Shown here: positions 24,925 to 33,765 of the stretch, piece by piece
Numbering within the stretch: position 1 is the first letter of the stretch
How the letters are laid out: every line of letters starts with the position of its first letter
DNA from: Neorhizobium sp. NCHU2750
GTDB taxonomy: Bacteria > Pseudomonadota > Alphaproteobacteria > Rhizobiales > Rhizobiaceae
Length of the DNA: 64,000 bases
Assembly (NCBI RefSeq): GCF_003597675.1
Contig: NZ_CP030827.1
Span: 2,356,001 to 2,420,000, forward strand
Direction of reading: 5' to 3'
Made by a program: the position numbers and the translations under genes
Notes under the pieces: generated by a model
The model's database searches: none
Told to the model about the DNA's origin: nothing
What the model saw: only the letters and a program-made list of their open reading frames with translations

Positions 24925-27303
24925 TCAGCTTGCTATAGAATTCATCCCCGCAGATCCCGAAAGATCTGCCAGAAGGTCGTTGATTTCCCGTGGGCGGGAG
25001 AAATGATAGCCCTGTGCGAAGTCGATGCCGATCTGCATCAACTGTCGCCGCTGCTGTTCCGTTTCCACGCCTTCCGCCACCACCTTGCACTTCATCTTGT
25101 GCGAAATGGTGGTGATCCCTTCGATCAGCATCCGGCTCTTGCGCTCCACATCCGTATCGCCGCCGATCAGTGACTGCACGAAGGACTGGTCGATCTTGAC
25201 GATGTCGACGGGGAACCGGTTCAGATAGCTGAGCGAAGAATAGCCCGTGCCGAAGTCATCAAGTGCGATCCGGCAGCCAAAATCATGCAATTCGTTGAGC
25301 ACCCGACGGATTTGCGGATCGTCATGCATCAGCACGGCTTCGGTGATTTCGACGACGAGGCGGTCTGGGGTGATGCCGTTATGGGCAAGCATGGCAGCGA
25401 GCCGCGTGGGCAGACCGGGCTCGAACTGCAGCGGCGAGAAATTCACGGCCAGATAGGCATTGCCAAGGCTTGGCAGCCGCTGGACACGGTTGAGATTGGC
25501 CAGCGCGTCTTCCAGAATGAGATTGCCGATCTCGCCGATCGTACCGTTCTCCTCGGCCACGCTGACCAGCGGGCCCGGCGGCAACAGGCCCTTGCGCGGG
25601 TGACGCAGACGCATCAGCGCCTCGAACCCGACCGGCATGCCGCTCTCGATGCTGACGATCGGCTGGAAATGCGCTTCGAACCAGTTGGCCGCTATCCCGA
25701 CTTCGATATCGCTTTCGATCTCCGCCTTTTCCCGCGTTCTGGTCAGGATGGCAGGATCATAGACCTTTGCTCCATTCTTGCCGTCGCGCTTGCGGGCATA
25801 CATGGCGAGGTCCGACTTCTGCAGCAGTTCCGCCGCACTCGATGCATGTTCGGGATAGAAGGCCACGCCGACGCTGGCGCTCAGCCGCACGCTCGTCCCC
25901 TCTATCCGGAACGGCGCCTCGAACATGTCCATGATCTGCTGGCAAAGCTCGCCGCTCCGCTGCTCGGTATCCTCGCCGACAATGACGATGGCAAATTCGT
26001 CGCCGCCGAGGCGGGCAACCGTATCTGCATTGCGCAACATCGGCTGGACCCGCGTGACGAATTCCTGCAGCACGAGATCGCCCGCCGCATGGCCGTGATT
26101 GTCGTTGATTGCCTTGAACCGGTCCAGATCGACGAACAGGCAGGCCATCCGCGTTCCCAGCCGGTCCGCATCGATGATGTGGCGGTCGAGAGCCGCTTCG
26201 AAACCCTGCCGGTTCAACAGGCCGGTCAGGTGATCGGAAATCGCCTGCTGGTGATTGCGCAATTCCGACTGCTTGAGTTCGGTCACGTCCGTCATCACGC
26301 TCAGCGACCCGGCGGGATGCCCGGTCGCTGCACCGAGATCGGCTTCCGCGATAAGCGCACTCATCTGCCGGCCATCCTTGCACAGGAAGCGGACGGTAAT
26401 TTCGATCGGCATGCCCTCGCCTGCCGTCGCCTGCCTGCGCTTATCAAACAGCGGCCTGTCGGCCGGGTAGACGAGATCGGGAAAATGCCGGCCGATAATG
26501 TCTTCGCGTCGGTAGCCTGTCGCCTGCAGCCAGTAGTCGCTGACGGCCGCAATCGTGTCGCCGGTCGTCAGCGAGAAAAGCATGGCCGGCGTCATGTTGT
26601 AGATTTCGATCGTCTGCTGGTGAGCCCGCTTCAGCTCCCGCTCTTCGCGCTCAAGCAGCGCCTGCATTTCATTGAAGCTTTTCGCCAGTCGCCCCATCTC
26701 GTCATTGGAGCGCCAGTCGACATGGTGTCGAGAACCGAGCCGGCGGGTCGCCTCGATCGCAGCGGTCAGCCGCATCAGCGGCCTCACCACCATCATCCGG
26801 TTGCCGAAAACGGCGGCGCCGAAGACCGTGAGAATGGCGACGATGAAAATCGAGATGAAGGCGAGTTCGGATTGATGCAGGCCGGAAAACCAGCTTGCGA
26901 CCGGAATGTAGACCGTCAGCGTTCCGACTTCGCGCAGGCCCTGCACCGACTTGTAGACAATCGCCTGGCTGCGTGCCTCATTGCCGGAAAGATCCGCCGT
27001 CAGGCCCGGATCGCTCTCGAAAATGTTGAGCTTGCCGGTCGTATCGGAGATCTGCACCGCATGGATCATTGGATCGGCAACCAGCATCTGCGCCACCTGG
27101 CGAATGCTGTCGCTGTCGAGATCCCAGAGCGGCTTGCCGAGCGCCTGGGTATTGCTGCTGATCACCACATCGACATGCTCGCTGATTCCCTGGGCAGCCT
27201 GCTGCGATGAAAGAGCAAGAAAGAGTGTGAAAAGCGGAGCCACGACGACAAGAAGCGCGCCAGAAATTATGGCAATGAAACGACTCTCTACAGAATGAGT
27301 CAT
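24925..27303 (-). CDS. Membrane sensor with HAMP-PAS-GGDEF-EAL
   Basis: A 792-residue protein: a first helix near residues 10-32, a periplasmic sensor of about 115 residues, a second helix near 150-170, HAMP, PAS (about 230-350), GGDEF (about 355-520) and EAL (about 530-785). The cyclase signature is LGGDEF, with an intact RNAD product-inhibition site before it. The phosphodiesterase domain has EALMRLR, VVEITEAVL, DDFGTGYSS, KIDQSF and VAEGVET. Both active sites look competent. The ATG at 27303 is preferred over a TTG at 27321. The binding-protein gene follows downstream. Confidence 0.92.
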   Translation of the reverse strand: MTHSVESRFIAIISGALLVVVAPLFTLFLALSSQQAAQGISEHVDVVISSNTQALGKPLWDLDSDSIRQVAQMLVADPMIHAVQISDTTGKLNIFESDPGLTADLSGNEARSQAIVYKSVQGLREVGTLTVYIPVASWFSGLHQSELAFISIFIVAILTVFGAAVFGNRMMVVRPLMRLTAAIEATRRLGSRHHVDWRSNDEMGRLAKSFNEMQALLEREERELKRAHQQTIEIYNMTPAMLFSLTTGDTIAAVSDYWLQATGYRREDIIGRHFPDLVYPADRPLFDKRRQATAGEGMPIEITVRFLCKDGRQMSALIAEADLGAATGHPAGSLSVMTDVTELKQSELRNHQQAISDHLTGLLNRQGFEAALDRHIIDADRLGTRMACLFVDLDRFKAINDNHGHAAGDLVLQEFVTRVQPMLRNADTVARLGGDEFAIVIVGEDTEQRSGELCQQIMDMFEAPFRIEGTSVRLSASVGVAFYPEHASSAAELLQKSDLAMYARKRDGKNGAKVYDPAILTRTREKAEIESDIEVGIAANWFEAHFQPIVSIESGMPVGFEALMRLRHPRKGLLPPGPLVSVAEENGTIGEIGNLILEDALANLNRVQRLPSLGNAYLAVNFSPLQFEPGLPTRLAAMLAHNGITPDRLVVEITEAVLMHDDPQIRRVLNELHDFGCRIALDDFGTGYSSLSYLNRFPVDIVKIDQSFVQSLIGGDTDVERKSRMLIEGITTISHKMKCKVVAEGVETEQQRRQLMQIGIDFAQGYHFSRPREINDLLADLSGSAGMNSIAS

Positions 27304-27629
27304 TTGTCTTCCCCGGCCCAATATTGCTCTTTTAAAATAGCACCCCGTTGCTACGAACTATCCTTCCATCGAAACCTTTAAACTTTCCTGACTCAATAAC
27401 GGAAATTGCGACCGGTTTGTCTCAATTCCATCTCCGTTAACCTGGATTAAATCTAGATCAATGCTCCGCACAGCCCGCAATCCTGCGATGAAGATCTAGG
27501 CTCTGCTGCTCCGGGCAGGGATCACCTTAATCGCAACACTTCATTCCCGGTCAGCCTGCGGCGGATAGAGGAGATCGCTCTCGGCGCAATGTCGGGAAGG
27601 CGGCCTCCGCCGCCCTCCTGCCGCTGCCC
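27304..27629. other. Intergenic region between the GGDEF-EAL gene and petC
   Basis: 326 bp on the minus-strand side downstream of petC and upstream of the sensor gene. A GGCGGC/GCCGCC hairpin with a 4-nt CTCC loop (27600-27615) lies just past the petC stop and may end the petABC transcript. The rest is AT-richer and probably holds the sensor-gene promoter; no frame is convincing. Confidence 0.4.
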
Positions 27630-28514
27630 TCAATGCTCCTTGTTGGCATAGACCGACTTCTTCGTCAGGTAGATCAGGCCGCTGAATATGACCAGAAACA
27701 CCATCACCATGAAGCCGGTACGCTTGCGCTCCTCCAGATGCGGCTCGGCGGTCCACATCAGGAACGCCGCCACGTCCTTCGCATATTGATCCACCGTCTG
27801 CGGCGAGCCATCCTCGTAGGTCACCTGGTCGTCGGCGATCGGCGGCGCCATGGCAAGCGAGGCGGCATTGGCGAAGTAAGGGTTGTAATGGCCGCCTTCC
27901 GGCACTTCGACACCCGCCGGCGGATCCTGATAGCCGGTGATCAGTGAGTAGATATAATCCGGCCCGCCTTCCTGATACTGGGTGAAGATGTCGAAGATGA
28001 ACCGTGGAAAACCACGCTCCACACCGCGTGCCTTGGCCAGAAGCGACATGTCGGGGGGTGCCGCCCCGTTATTGGCTGCAGCCGCCGCCTGTGCGTTAGG
28101 GAAAGGCGGCGGGAAATAGTCGGACGGAGTTGCCGCACGTTCGAACATCTCGCCATCGTCGTTCGGCCCGTCCTGCACCTTGTAATTGGCCGCATAGGCT
28201 TTCACCTGTGCTTCCGAATATCCAAGATCCTCGAGCGTGCGGAACGACACGAGCCGCATCGAGTGACAGGCGGAACAGACTTCCGTGTAGACTTTCAGGC
28301 CACGCTGGAGCTGTTGCTTGTCGTAATGGCCGAACGGGCCGGCAAAGCTCCATTCCTCATTCTTGGGATGCTTGATCGGAAAATGCGGCGTGCCGCCTTC
28401 CGCATGCGCCTCTTCGCCGGCAGCCGGCTCCTTGTTCTCCTGGGCATTCGCCAGCACGACGCCCATACCTGCAAGAAGCGCCAGCGACAGGATGCTTGTA
28501 ACAAGCTTTTTCAT
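27630..28514 (-). CDS. petC: Cytochrome c1 of the bc1 complex
   Basis: A 294-residue cytochrome c1. It has a signal peptide (MKKLVTSILSLALLAGMGVVLANA), the heme site Cys80-Ser-Ala-Cys83-His84, an ASLAMAPPI segment that supplies the Met ligand, and a C-terminal membrane anchor (GFMVMVFLVIFSGLIYLTKKSVYANK). It passes electrons from the Rieske protein to soluble cytochrome c. The start at 28514 is preferred to upstream in-frame starts because of the signal peptide. It is the last gene of petABC. Confidence 0.96.
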   Translation of the reverse strand: MKKLVTSILSLALLAGMGVVLANAQENKEPAAGEEAHAEGGTPHFPIKHPKNEEWSFAGPFGHYDKQQLQRGLKVYTEVCSACHSMRLVSFRTLEDLGYSEAQVKAYAANYKVQDGPNDDGEMFERAATPSDYFPPPFPNAQAAAAANNGAAPPDMSLLAKARGVERGFPRFIFDIFTQYQEGGPDYIYSLITGYQDPPAGVEVPEGGHYNPYFANAASLAMAPPIADDQVTYEDGSPQTVDQYAKDVAAFLMWTAEPHLEERKRTGFMVMVFLVIFSGLIYLTKKSVYANKEH

Positions 28515-28539
28515 GATCTTGCCCCTCTCCGCCCCGCGC

Positions 28540-29832
28540 TCACACCATAGCCTTTGAAGGCTCGGCAGGCTCCGCATTCGTCTTCCGCTTCTGCTTTTCC
28601 AGCACCGCTTCGGTGATCGAGTTGGGTATGCGCCGCGGCGTCTCGAACTTGCCGAGAAGCGGCATGATCACCAGGAAGAATGCGAAATAGTAGAGCGTTC
28701 CGAGCTGCGACAGCGTCGTGAAGACGCCCTCCGCCGGCTGCGAGCCGAGCCAGCCGAGCAGGATGGCGTTGGCAACGAAGATCCAGAAGAACAGCTTGAA
28801 CCAGGGACGATAGACGGCCGACCTGACCTTCGACGTATCGAGCCAGGGCAGGAAGAACAGGATGATGATCGAGCCGAACATCACGAGCACGCCGCCGAGC
28901 TTTGAATCGATCGGCCCGACATTGAAGGTGATTGCCCTCAACATCGCGTAGAATGGCAGGTAATACCATTCCGGCACGATATGCGCCGGCGTCTTCAAGG
29001 CATCTGCCGGGATGTAATTATCCGGATGGCCGAGGAAATTGGGCATGTAGAAGATGAACCAGGCATAGGCGATCAGGAAGATCGACACGCCGAACGCATC
29101 CTTCAGCGTCGCATAGGGCGTGAACGGAACCGTATCCGTCTTGCTCTTGATCTCGACGCCGGTCGGGTTCGTCTGGCCGGTGACGTGCAGCGCCCAGATA
29201 TGCAGGATGACGACGCCGACGATCATGAACGGCAACAGGTAATGCAACGCGAAGAACCGGTTCAGCGTCGGCTGGTCGACGGCAAAGCCACCGAGCAGGA
29301 ACTGCTGGATCCACTCGCCAATCAGCGGAAAGGCGGTGAAGAACCCGGTGATGACGGTTGCACCCCAGAAGGACATCTGCCCCCAGGGCAGAACATAGCC
29401 CATGAAGCCGGTTGCCATCATCAACAGATAGATGACGACGCCGAGGATCCAGAGGATTTCGCGCGGCGCCTTGTAGGAACCGTAATAGAGACCGCGGGCG
29501 ATATGCAGATAGACCGCGATAAAGAAGAACGATGCACCGTTGGAATGCATGTAGCGCAGAAGCCAGCCATGATTGACGTCGCGCATGATCTTCTCGACGC
29601 TATCGAAGGCAACGCCGGTCGAGGCGGCGTAATGCATGGCAAGCACGACGCCGGTCAGTATCTGCACCACCAGCATCACCGACAGCATGGCGCCGAACGT
29701 ATAGGCGTAGTTGAGATTTCTCGGCACCGGAAAGGCGACGAAACTGTCATAGACCAGCCGTGGCAAAGGCAGCCGCTGGTCGATCCACCGTTCGATCCCC
29801 GTCGACGGTTGATAAGACGAATGTCCACTCAT
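28540..29832 (-). CDS. petB: Cytochrome b of the bc1 complex
   Basis: A 430-residue protein with eight hydrophobic helices, the quinol-oxidising and quinone-reducing core of complex III. Heme-ligating histidines lie in the helices with [16 protein letters not shown] and [27 protein letters not shown] and in the later [21 protein letters not shown] helix. The Qo-site [15 protein letters not shown] motif is intact. The start is [16 protein letters not shown] at 29832, 11 bp after petA; the longer open frame upstream is the antisense-free overlap with petA and is not used. Confidence 0.97.
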   Translation of the reverse strand: MSGHSSYQPSTGIERWIDQRLPLPRLVYDSFVAFPVPRNLNYAYTFGAMLSVMLVVQILTGVVLAMHYAASTGVAFDSVEKIMRDVNHGWLLRYMHSNGASFFFIAVYLHIARGLYYGSYKAPREILWILGVVIYLLMMATGFMGYVLPWGQMSFWGATVITGFFTAFPLIGEWIQQFLLGGFAVDQPTLNRFFALHYLLPFMIVGVVILHIWALHVTGQTNPTGVEIKSKTDTVPFTPYATLKDAFGVSIFLIAYAWFIFYMPNFLGHPDNYIPADALKTPAHIVPEWYYLPFYAMLRAITFNVGPIDSKLGGVLVMFGSIIILFFLPWLDTSKVRSAVYRPWFKLFFWIFVANAILLGWLGSQPAEGVFTTLSQLGTLYYFAFFLVIMPLLGKFETPRRIPNSITEAVLEKQKRKTNAEPAEPSKAMV

Positions 29833-29843
29833 GTCTTGGCCCC

Positions 29844-30422
29844 TCACCCGATCCTGAGCACGGTGTCGCTTGCGAACGCGAATGTCGGAATTGCAAGGTT
29901 CTGCGGCGCAGGACCTTTTCGGATACGGCCCGCTGTATCGTAATGCGAGCCATGACAGGGACAGAACCATCCGCCGAAATCGCCGGACTGTCCGAGCGGA
30001 ACACAGCCGAGATGGGTGCAGGAGCCGATCATCACGATCCAGTTCTCCTTGCCCGCTCCCGCCGAACGATCGACCCCACTCGCTTCCGCATCGGCTGCCA
30101 GATTGGCGTTGCGGGCAACCGGATCCTTGAGATCGGAAAGAGGAACGGCATTCGCCTCCTCCACTTCCTTCGGCGTGCGGTTGCGGATGAAGACAGGCTT
30201 GCCGCGCCATTTGACCGTCAGCGACATGCCGGGCTGCAGGGCGGCGACATTGACCTCGATCGAGGCCATTGCCAGCGTCGACGCATCCGGACGCATCTGG
30301 TCGATAAAGGGCCAGGCAACGGCTGCGGCACCCACCACACCGGCCATGCCGGTGGTCAGATAGAGGAAATCGCGGCGCGTGGGTTCGCTCAGCGTTCCTT
30401 CGTTTGGATTGTGCTCACTCAC
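29844..30422 (-). CDS. petA: Rieske iron-sulfur protein of the bc1 complex
   Basis: A 192-residue Rieske protein. The twin-arginine signal/anchor is [23 protein letters not shown] (Arg16-Arg17), so it is inserted by the Tat system. The 2Fe-2S ligands are in Cys135-Thr-His137-Leu-Gly-Cys140 and Cys154-Pro-Cys156-His157, with the disulfide between Cys140 and Cys156. It takes electrons from ubiquinol at the Qo site. First gene of petABC. Confidence 0.97.
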   Translation of the reverse strand: MSEHNPNEGTLSEPTRRDFLYLTTGMAGVVGAAAVAWPFIDQMRPDASTLAMASIEVNVAALQPGMSLTVKWRGKPVFIRNRTPKEVEEANAVPLSDLKDPVARNANLAADAEASGVDRSAGAGKENWIVMIGSCTHLGCVPLGQSGDFGGWFCPCHGSHYDTAGRIRKGPAPQNLAIPTFAFASDTVLRIG

Positions 30423-30802
30423 GGTTCAACCACCTCTCATGCAATGTCCCAGTCATTCGCATGCCTCCTCCATGGCCATGGTTAAGCCTTTGCCAACATA
30501 AATCGAACACCGATTCCCCAGCAAGCCAGCACGACCAATGACTTGATCGCAGATAAACTCCGGCCTTGGCAAGATCTGCGGCCGCTTCCAGACAGCAGTT
30601 TTCTATTTTTGCATGCATTTTGCTCGATGCTGCAACGCAATATTGCGACACTATGCAGCGGAGGTGATTTATCCTGCAAAATCAACGGGACGCTTGACAT
30701 GGATCAAGCGTCCCATCCATGAAAAAATCGAAAAAACGCTGCGTTGCCAGCGACATGTGCACATGCTAAGGCATCTCCCGACGAAAAGCTTCGGACCCGA
30801 TC
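30423..30802. other. Divergent intergenic region before petA and the EEP gene
   Basis: 380 bp carrying the promoters of petABC (minus) and the EEP-family gene (plus). The notable element is the FNR-like palindrome at 30687-30714. Small frames here (for example 30415-30651 minus) have no ribosome site and no family features. Confidence 0.5.
30687..30714. promoter_or_regulatory. 28-bp palindrome containing an FNR/FixK-type box
   Basis: Arms GGGACGCTTGA (30687-30697) and TCAAGCGTCCC (30704-30714) are perfect. The centre reads TTGAC-ATGG-ATCAA (30694-30707), matching the FNR/FixK consensus TTGAY-N4-RTCAA. It is 272 bp from petA and 89 bp from the EEP gene start. A terminator or RNA hairpin is the alternative, but no T-tract follows. 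Confidence 0.5.
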
Positions 30803-31744
30803 ATGACCCTAAGACAGATCCTATCCGTCGCCATATGCGTCATCGTGTCACTTGTGCTTCTGGCCATCGCGACCCGCTATTTCCATCCGCACTGGTCGCT
30901 TGCCATTCTCCACAGCCTGCAGCTGCATGCAGCCGTGGGCTGCATCCTCGCCCTGCTCCTTGCCTTTTTCCTGCATCGCAGCCGCATCGTGGCCTTGCTG
31001 CTGGTGGCGGCTGCTGCACTTGCCGCACATGCGGTGGCGATGAACATGCAATCGACGGCCATGGCGGGGCCGGACGATGCCGACGCGCCGGGCTTCCGCC
31101 TTCTGTCCTTCAACATCCTCATGTCCAATGATACGAACGGCCAGGCCATCGCCGAGATGATCGCTGCGTCGGGCGCCGATGTGGTCAACATCATGGAAGC
31201 CGAACCGCTGCAGCCGCATATCGGCGATCTTATGCGCACCTATCCCTACCGGATCGGCTGCGGCGTGCAGGTCGCCGATTGCGACCAGCTCATGCTGTCT
31301 AAGACGCCCCTGCATGGCGCAGCAAGGTCGCTCTCACCGCTCTTTGCCGACCGTTTCATCCTTGCCGAGACCGAGATCAGGGGCCACAAGATCAATGTCG
31401 CCGGCATCCACACATCGAAACCCTATTTCGATGAGTTCCAGACCTCCGAACTGGTCAAGGCGACGCTCGCCATCACCGCCACGACCGGCCCGCTGGTTCT
31501 TTCGGGCGATTTCAACGCTTCCTCGCTACAGCCCAATATTCGTGCTTTCCTCTCCTGGAGCGGACTTGAAAAGGCCTCCTGGGAGCCACCCACATGGCCG
31601 GTGGAACTCGGCGCCCTTGGCCTGCCGATCGATCACGTCTTTGTCCATGCGCCCTTGAAGATCAGGTCGATCGAAAACCTTCCCAGCGCCTACGGCTCCA
31701 ACCATGCAGGCCTGATTGCCGATATTGCCATCACCGGACAATGA
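30803..31744 (+). CDS. Membrane-anchored endonuclease/exonuclease/phosphatase-family protein
   Basis: A 313-residue protein with two or three N-terminal transmembrane helices (residues about 5-25, 40-56, 60-80). A catalytic EEP domain follows: FNILMSN, MEAEP with the metal-binding Glu, GIHTSKP, LSGDFNAS, IDHVFVH and the terminal SNHAGL with the catalytic His. The active-site set is complete, so it is likely a hydrolase of phosphodiesters (lipid, sugar or nucleic acid) acting outside the membrane. The substrate is not predictable. Confidence 0.85.
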   Translation: MTLRQILSVAICVIVSLVLLAIATRYFHPHWSLAILHSLQLHAAVGCILALLLAFFLHRSRIVALLLVAAAALAAHAVAMNMQSTAMAGPDDADAPGFRLLSFNILMSNDTNGQAIAEMIAASGADVVNIMEAEPLQPHIGDLMRTYPYRIGCGVQVADCDQLMLSKTPLHGAARSLSPLFADRFILAETEIRGHKINVAGIHTSKPYFDEFQTSELVKATLAITATTGPLVLSGDFNASSLQPNIRAFLSWSGLEKASWEPPTWPVELGALGLPIDHVFVHAPLKIRSIENLPSAYGSNHAGLIADIAITGQ

Positions 31745-31750
31745 CGCGTC

Positions 31751-33619
31751 TCATTGCGCCGCGTCGGCCGCAAGAAAGCCGCCGGTCTGCCGCGACCAGA
31801 GTTCGGAATAGAGAACGCCGCGGGCAATAAGCTCGCTATGCGTCCCCTCCTCGACGATCTGCCCCTTGTCCATCACGATCAGCCGGTCGAGCATGGCAAT
31901 CGTCGACAGCCGATGGGCAATCGCAAGCACCGTCTTGCCCTGCATCAGTTCGTCGAGGCTCGACTGGATCGCCGCTTCCACCTCGGAGTCCAAAGCCGAT
32001 GTCGCCTCGTCGAGGATCAGGATCGGCGCATCCTTGAGCATCACGCGGGCGATCGCGATCCGCTGTCGCTGGCCACCGGAAAGCTTGACGCCACGCTCGC
32101 CCACATGGGCATCGAAGCCCCTGCGGCCGCGCTGGTCGACAAGCGTGTCGATAAAGCCATCCGCCTGCGCCTTGCGCGCCGCATCGGCGAGCTGCATGTC
32201 GGAGGCATCCGGCCTGCCGAACAGGATATTATCGCGGATCGAGCGATGCAGCAGCGACGTATCCTGCGTGACCATGCCGATCCGCGCACGCAGCGATTCC
32301 TGTGTCACCTTGGAAATGTCCTGCCCGTCGATCTCGATCCGGCCGCCTTCGAGGTCGTAGAAGCGCAGAAGCAAATTGACCAGCGTCGACTTGCCCGCCC
32401 CCGACCGGCCGATAATGCCGACCTTCTCCCCTGCCCGGATCGTCAGGTCGAGATGATCGATCACTCCCGACTTGCGGCCGTAATGGAAACTCACGTCGTC
32501 GAACCGGATACGCGGCTTTTCGACATTGAGCGCCGGAGCCTCAGGCGCATCCGTCAGCTGGATCGGCTGCGAGATCAGCTCGGCGGCATTCTGCACCGTA
32601 CCGTAATTGCGCATGATGCCGTTGAACTGCGTCATCAGCCGTCCGAGCAGGAAGTTCAGCCGCAGCACCAGCGCGAGCGTGAAGGCGACCGCGCCGGAAC
32701 TGATCTTGCCCTGCAGCCACAGATGGATGCAGAGCGCCGCCATCGAGGTGATCATGATGCCCGACAGAAGCGCCATCGAGGCCCGCACCCCGGCGATGAA
32801 GCGGGTGAACATGATCGTCGTCTGCTGGAAGATGTCGAAGCCTTCCCGCATGTAGCGGTCATTGGCTTCGTCCCGTCCGAACAGGCGCAGCGTCTGGATA
32901 TTGCTATAGGCATCGACCATGCGGCCGGAAAGCATCGAGGCAGCCTCGGCCGTCTCGCGCGAATGGTAGCGGATACGCGGCACGAAATAGCGTGCGAGTG
33001 CGGCAAACACGACGATCCACAACACCACAAGCGTCGCCAGCCGCCAGTCGAGCCCGCCGATCAGCGTCAGCATCGACACCGAATAGATCACCACGAACCA
33101 GACGCTTTCCATCAGCGACGTCACGAGGTCGCCCGCCGCCTGCCCGCCGGACCAGACCTTGGTAACGATCCGTCCGGCAAAATCGTTCTGGAAGAAGGAC
33201 AGCGATTGCCGTGCCACATGCTGGTAGGACTGCCAGCGCACCAGATTGTAGAAACCGGGCGTGATGATCTGCTGGTCGACGACGGCGGTCGCGAGCGTCA
33301 CCAGGAAGCGCACGATGGCGATCAGCACCAGCATGCCGGCGAGCTCGTAGCCATGCGCGGCCATCAACCCCGCCCAGCCTTGCGCCCGGTCGATACTCGC
33401 CAGAATGTCGACGAGCCGCCCGACGAACCAGAACAGCGCGGCCTCGATCGCAGCTGTCATGCCGCCCAGGACCAGCATGGCGAAGAACGGTGCCTTCGCC
33501 TGCCGGATATAGAACCAGATGAATGCGATCGTGCCCTCGGGCGGCCGCAGGTCACCCTTCTCGGCATAGGGTTTGATACGTGTCTCGAAGAAATGGAAGA
33601 ACTGGGTGATGATGGCCAT
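31751..33619 (-). CDS. ABC exporter half-transporter (fused permease-ATPase)
   Basis: A 622-residue type IV ABC protein: six transmembrane helices (about residues 35-330), then the ATPase with Walker A GRSGAGKSTL, Q-loop in VTQDTSLLHRSI, signature LSGGQRQR, Walker B ILILDEATSALD and the switch His in AHRLST. Such half-transporters export lipids, peptides or drugs as dimers. A paralog with the same N-terminal layout (FE/FENRxxPY...) is encoded at 35905-37758, so the two may pair with each other. Confidence 0.88.
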   Translation of the reverse strand: MAIITQFFHFFETRIKPYAEKGDLRPPEGTIAFIWFYIRQAKAPFFAMLVLGGMTAAIEAALFWFVGRLVDILASIDRAQGWAGLMAAHGYELAGMLVLIAIVRFLVTLATAVVDQQIITPGFYNLVRWQSYQHVARQSLSFFQNDFAGRIVTKVWSGGQAAGDLVTSLMESVWFVVIYSVSMLTLIGGLDWRLATLVVLWIVVFAALARYFVPRIRYHSRETAEAASMLSGRMVDAYSNIQTLRLFGRDEANDRYMREGFDIFQQTTIMFTRFIAGVRASMALLSGIMITSMAALCIHLWLQGKISSGAVAFTLALVLRLNFLLGRLMTQFNGIMRNYGTVQNAAELISQPIQLTDAPEAPALNVEKPRIRFDDVSFHYGRKSGVIDHLDLTIRAGEKVGIIGRSGAGKSTLVNLLLRFYDLEGGRIEIDGQDISKVTQESLRARIGMVTQDTSLLHRSIRDNILFGRPDASDMQLADAARKAQADGFIDTLVDQRGRRGFDAHVGERGVKLSGGQRQRIAIARVMLKDAPILILDEATSALDSEVEAAIQSSLDELMQGKTVLAIAHRLSTIAMLDRLIVMDKGQIVEEGTHSELIARGVLYSELWSRQTGGFLAADAAQ

Positions 33620-33765
33620 GCCGACCGATATAGCGGCCGGGGCGGGCACGGCAAAGGGCATCCGCATTACAATTCGGCAAGGCAGCCCGAGCCCTGGAAC
33701 AACCGTCCGCAAAACGCCGACGGCGGCCGAAGCCGCCGTCGGTCACCAACGCTTGCAAACCGGGA

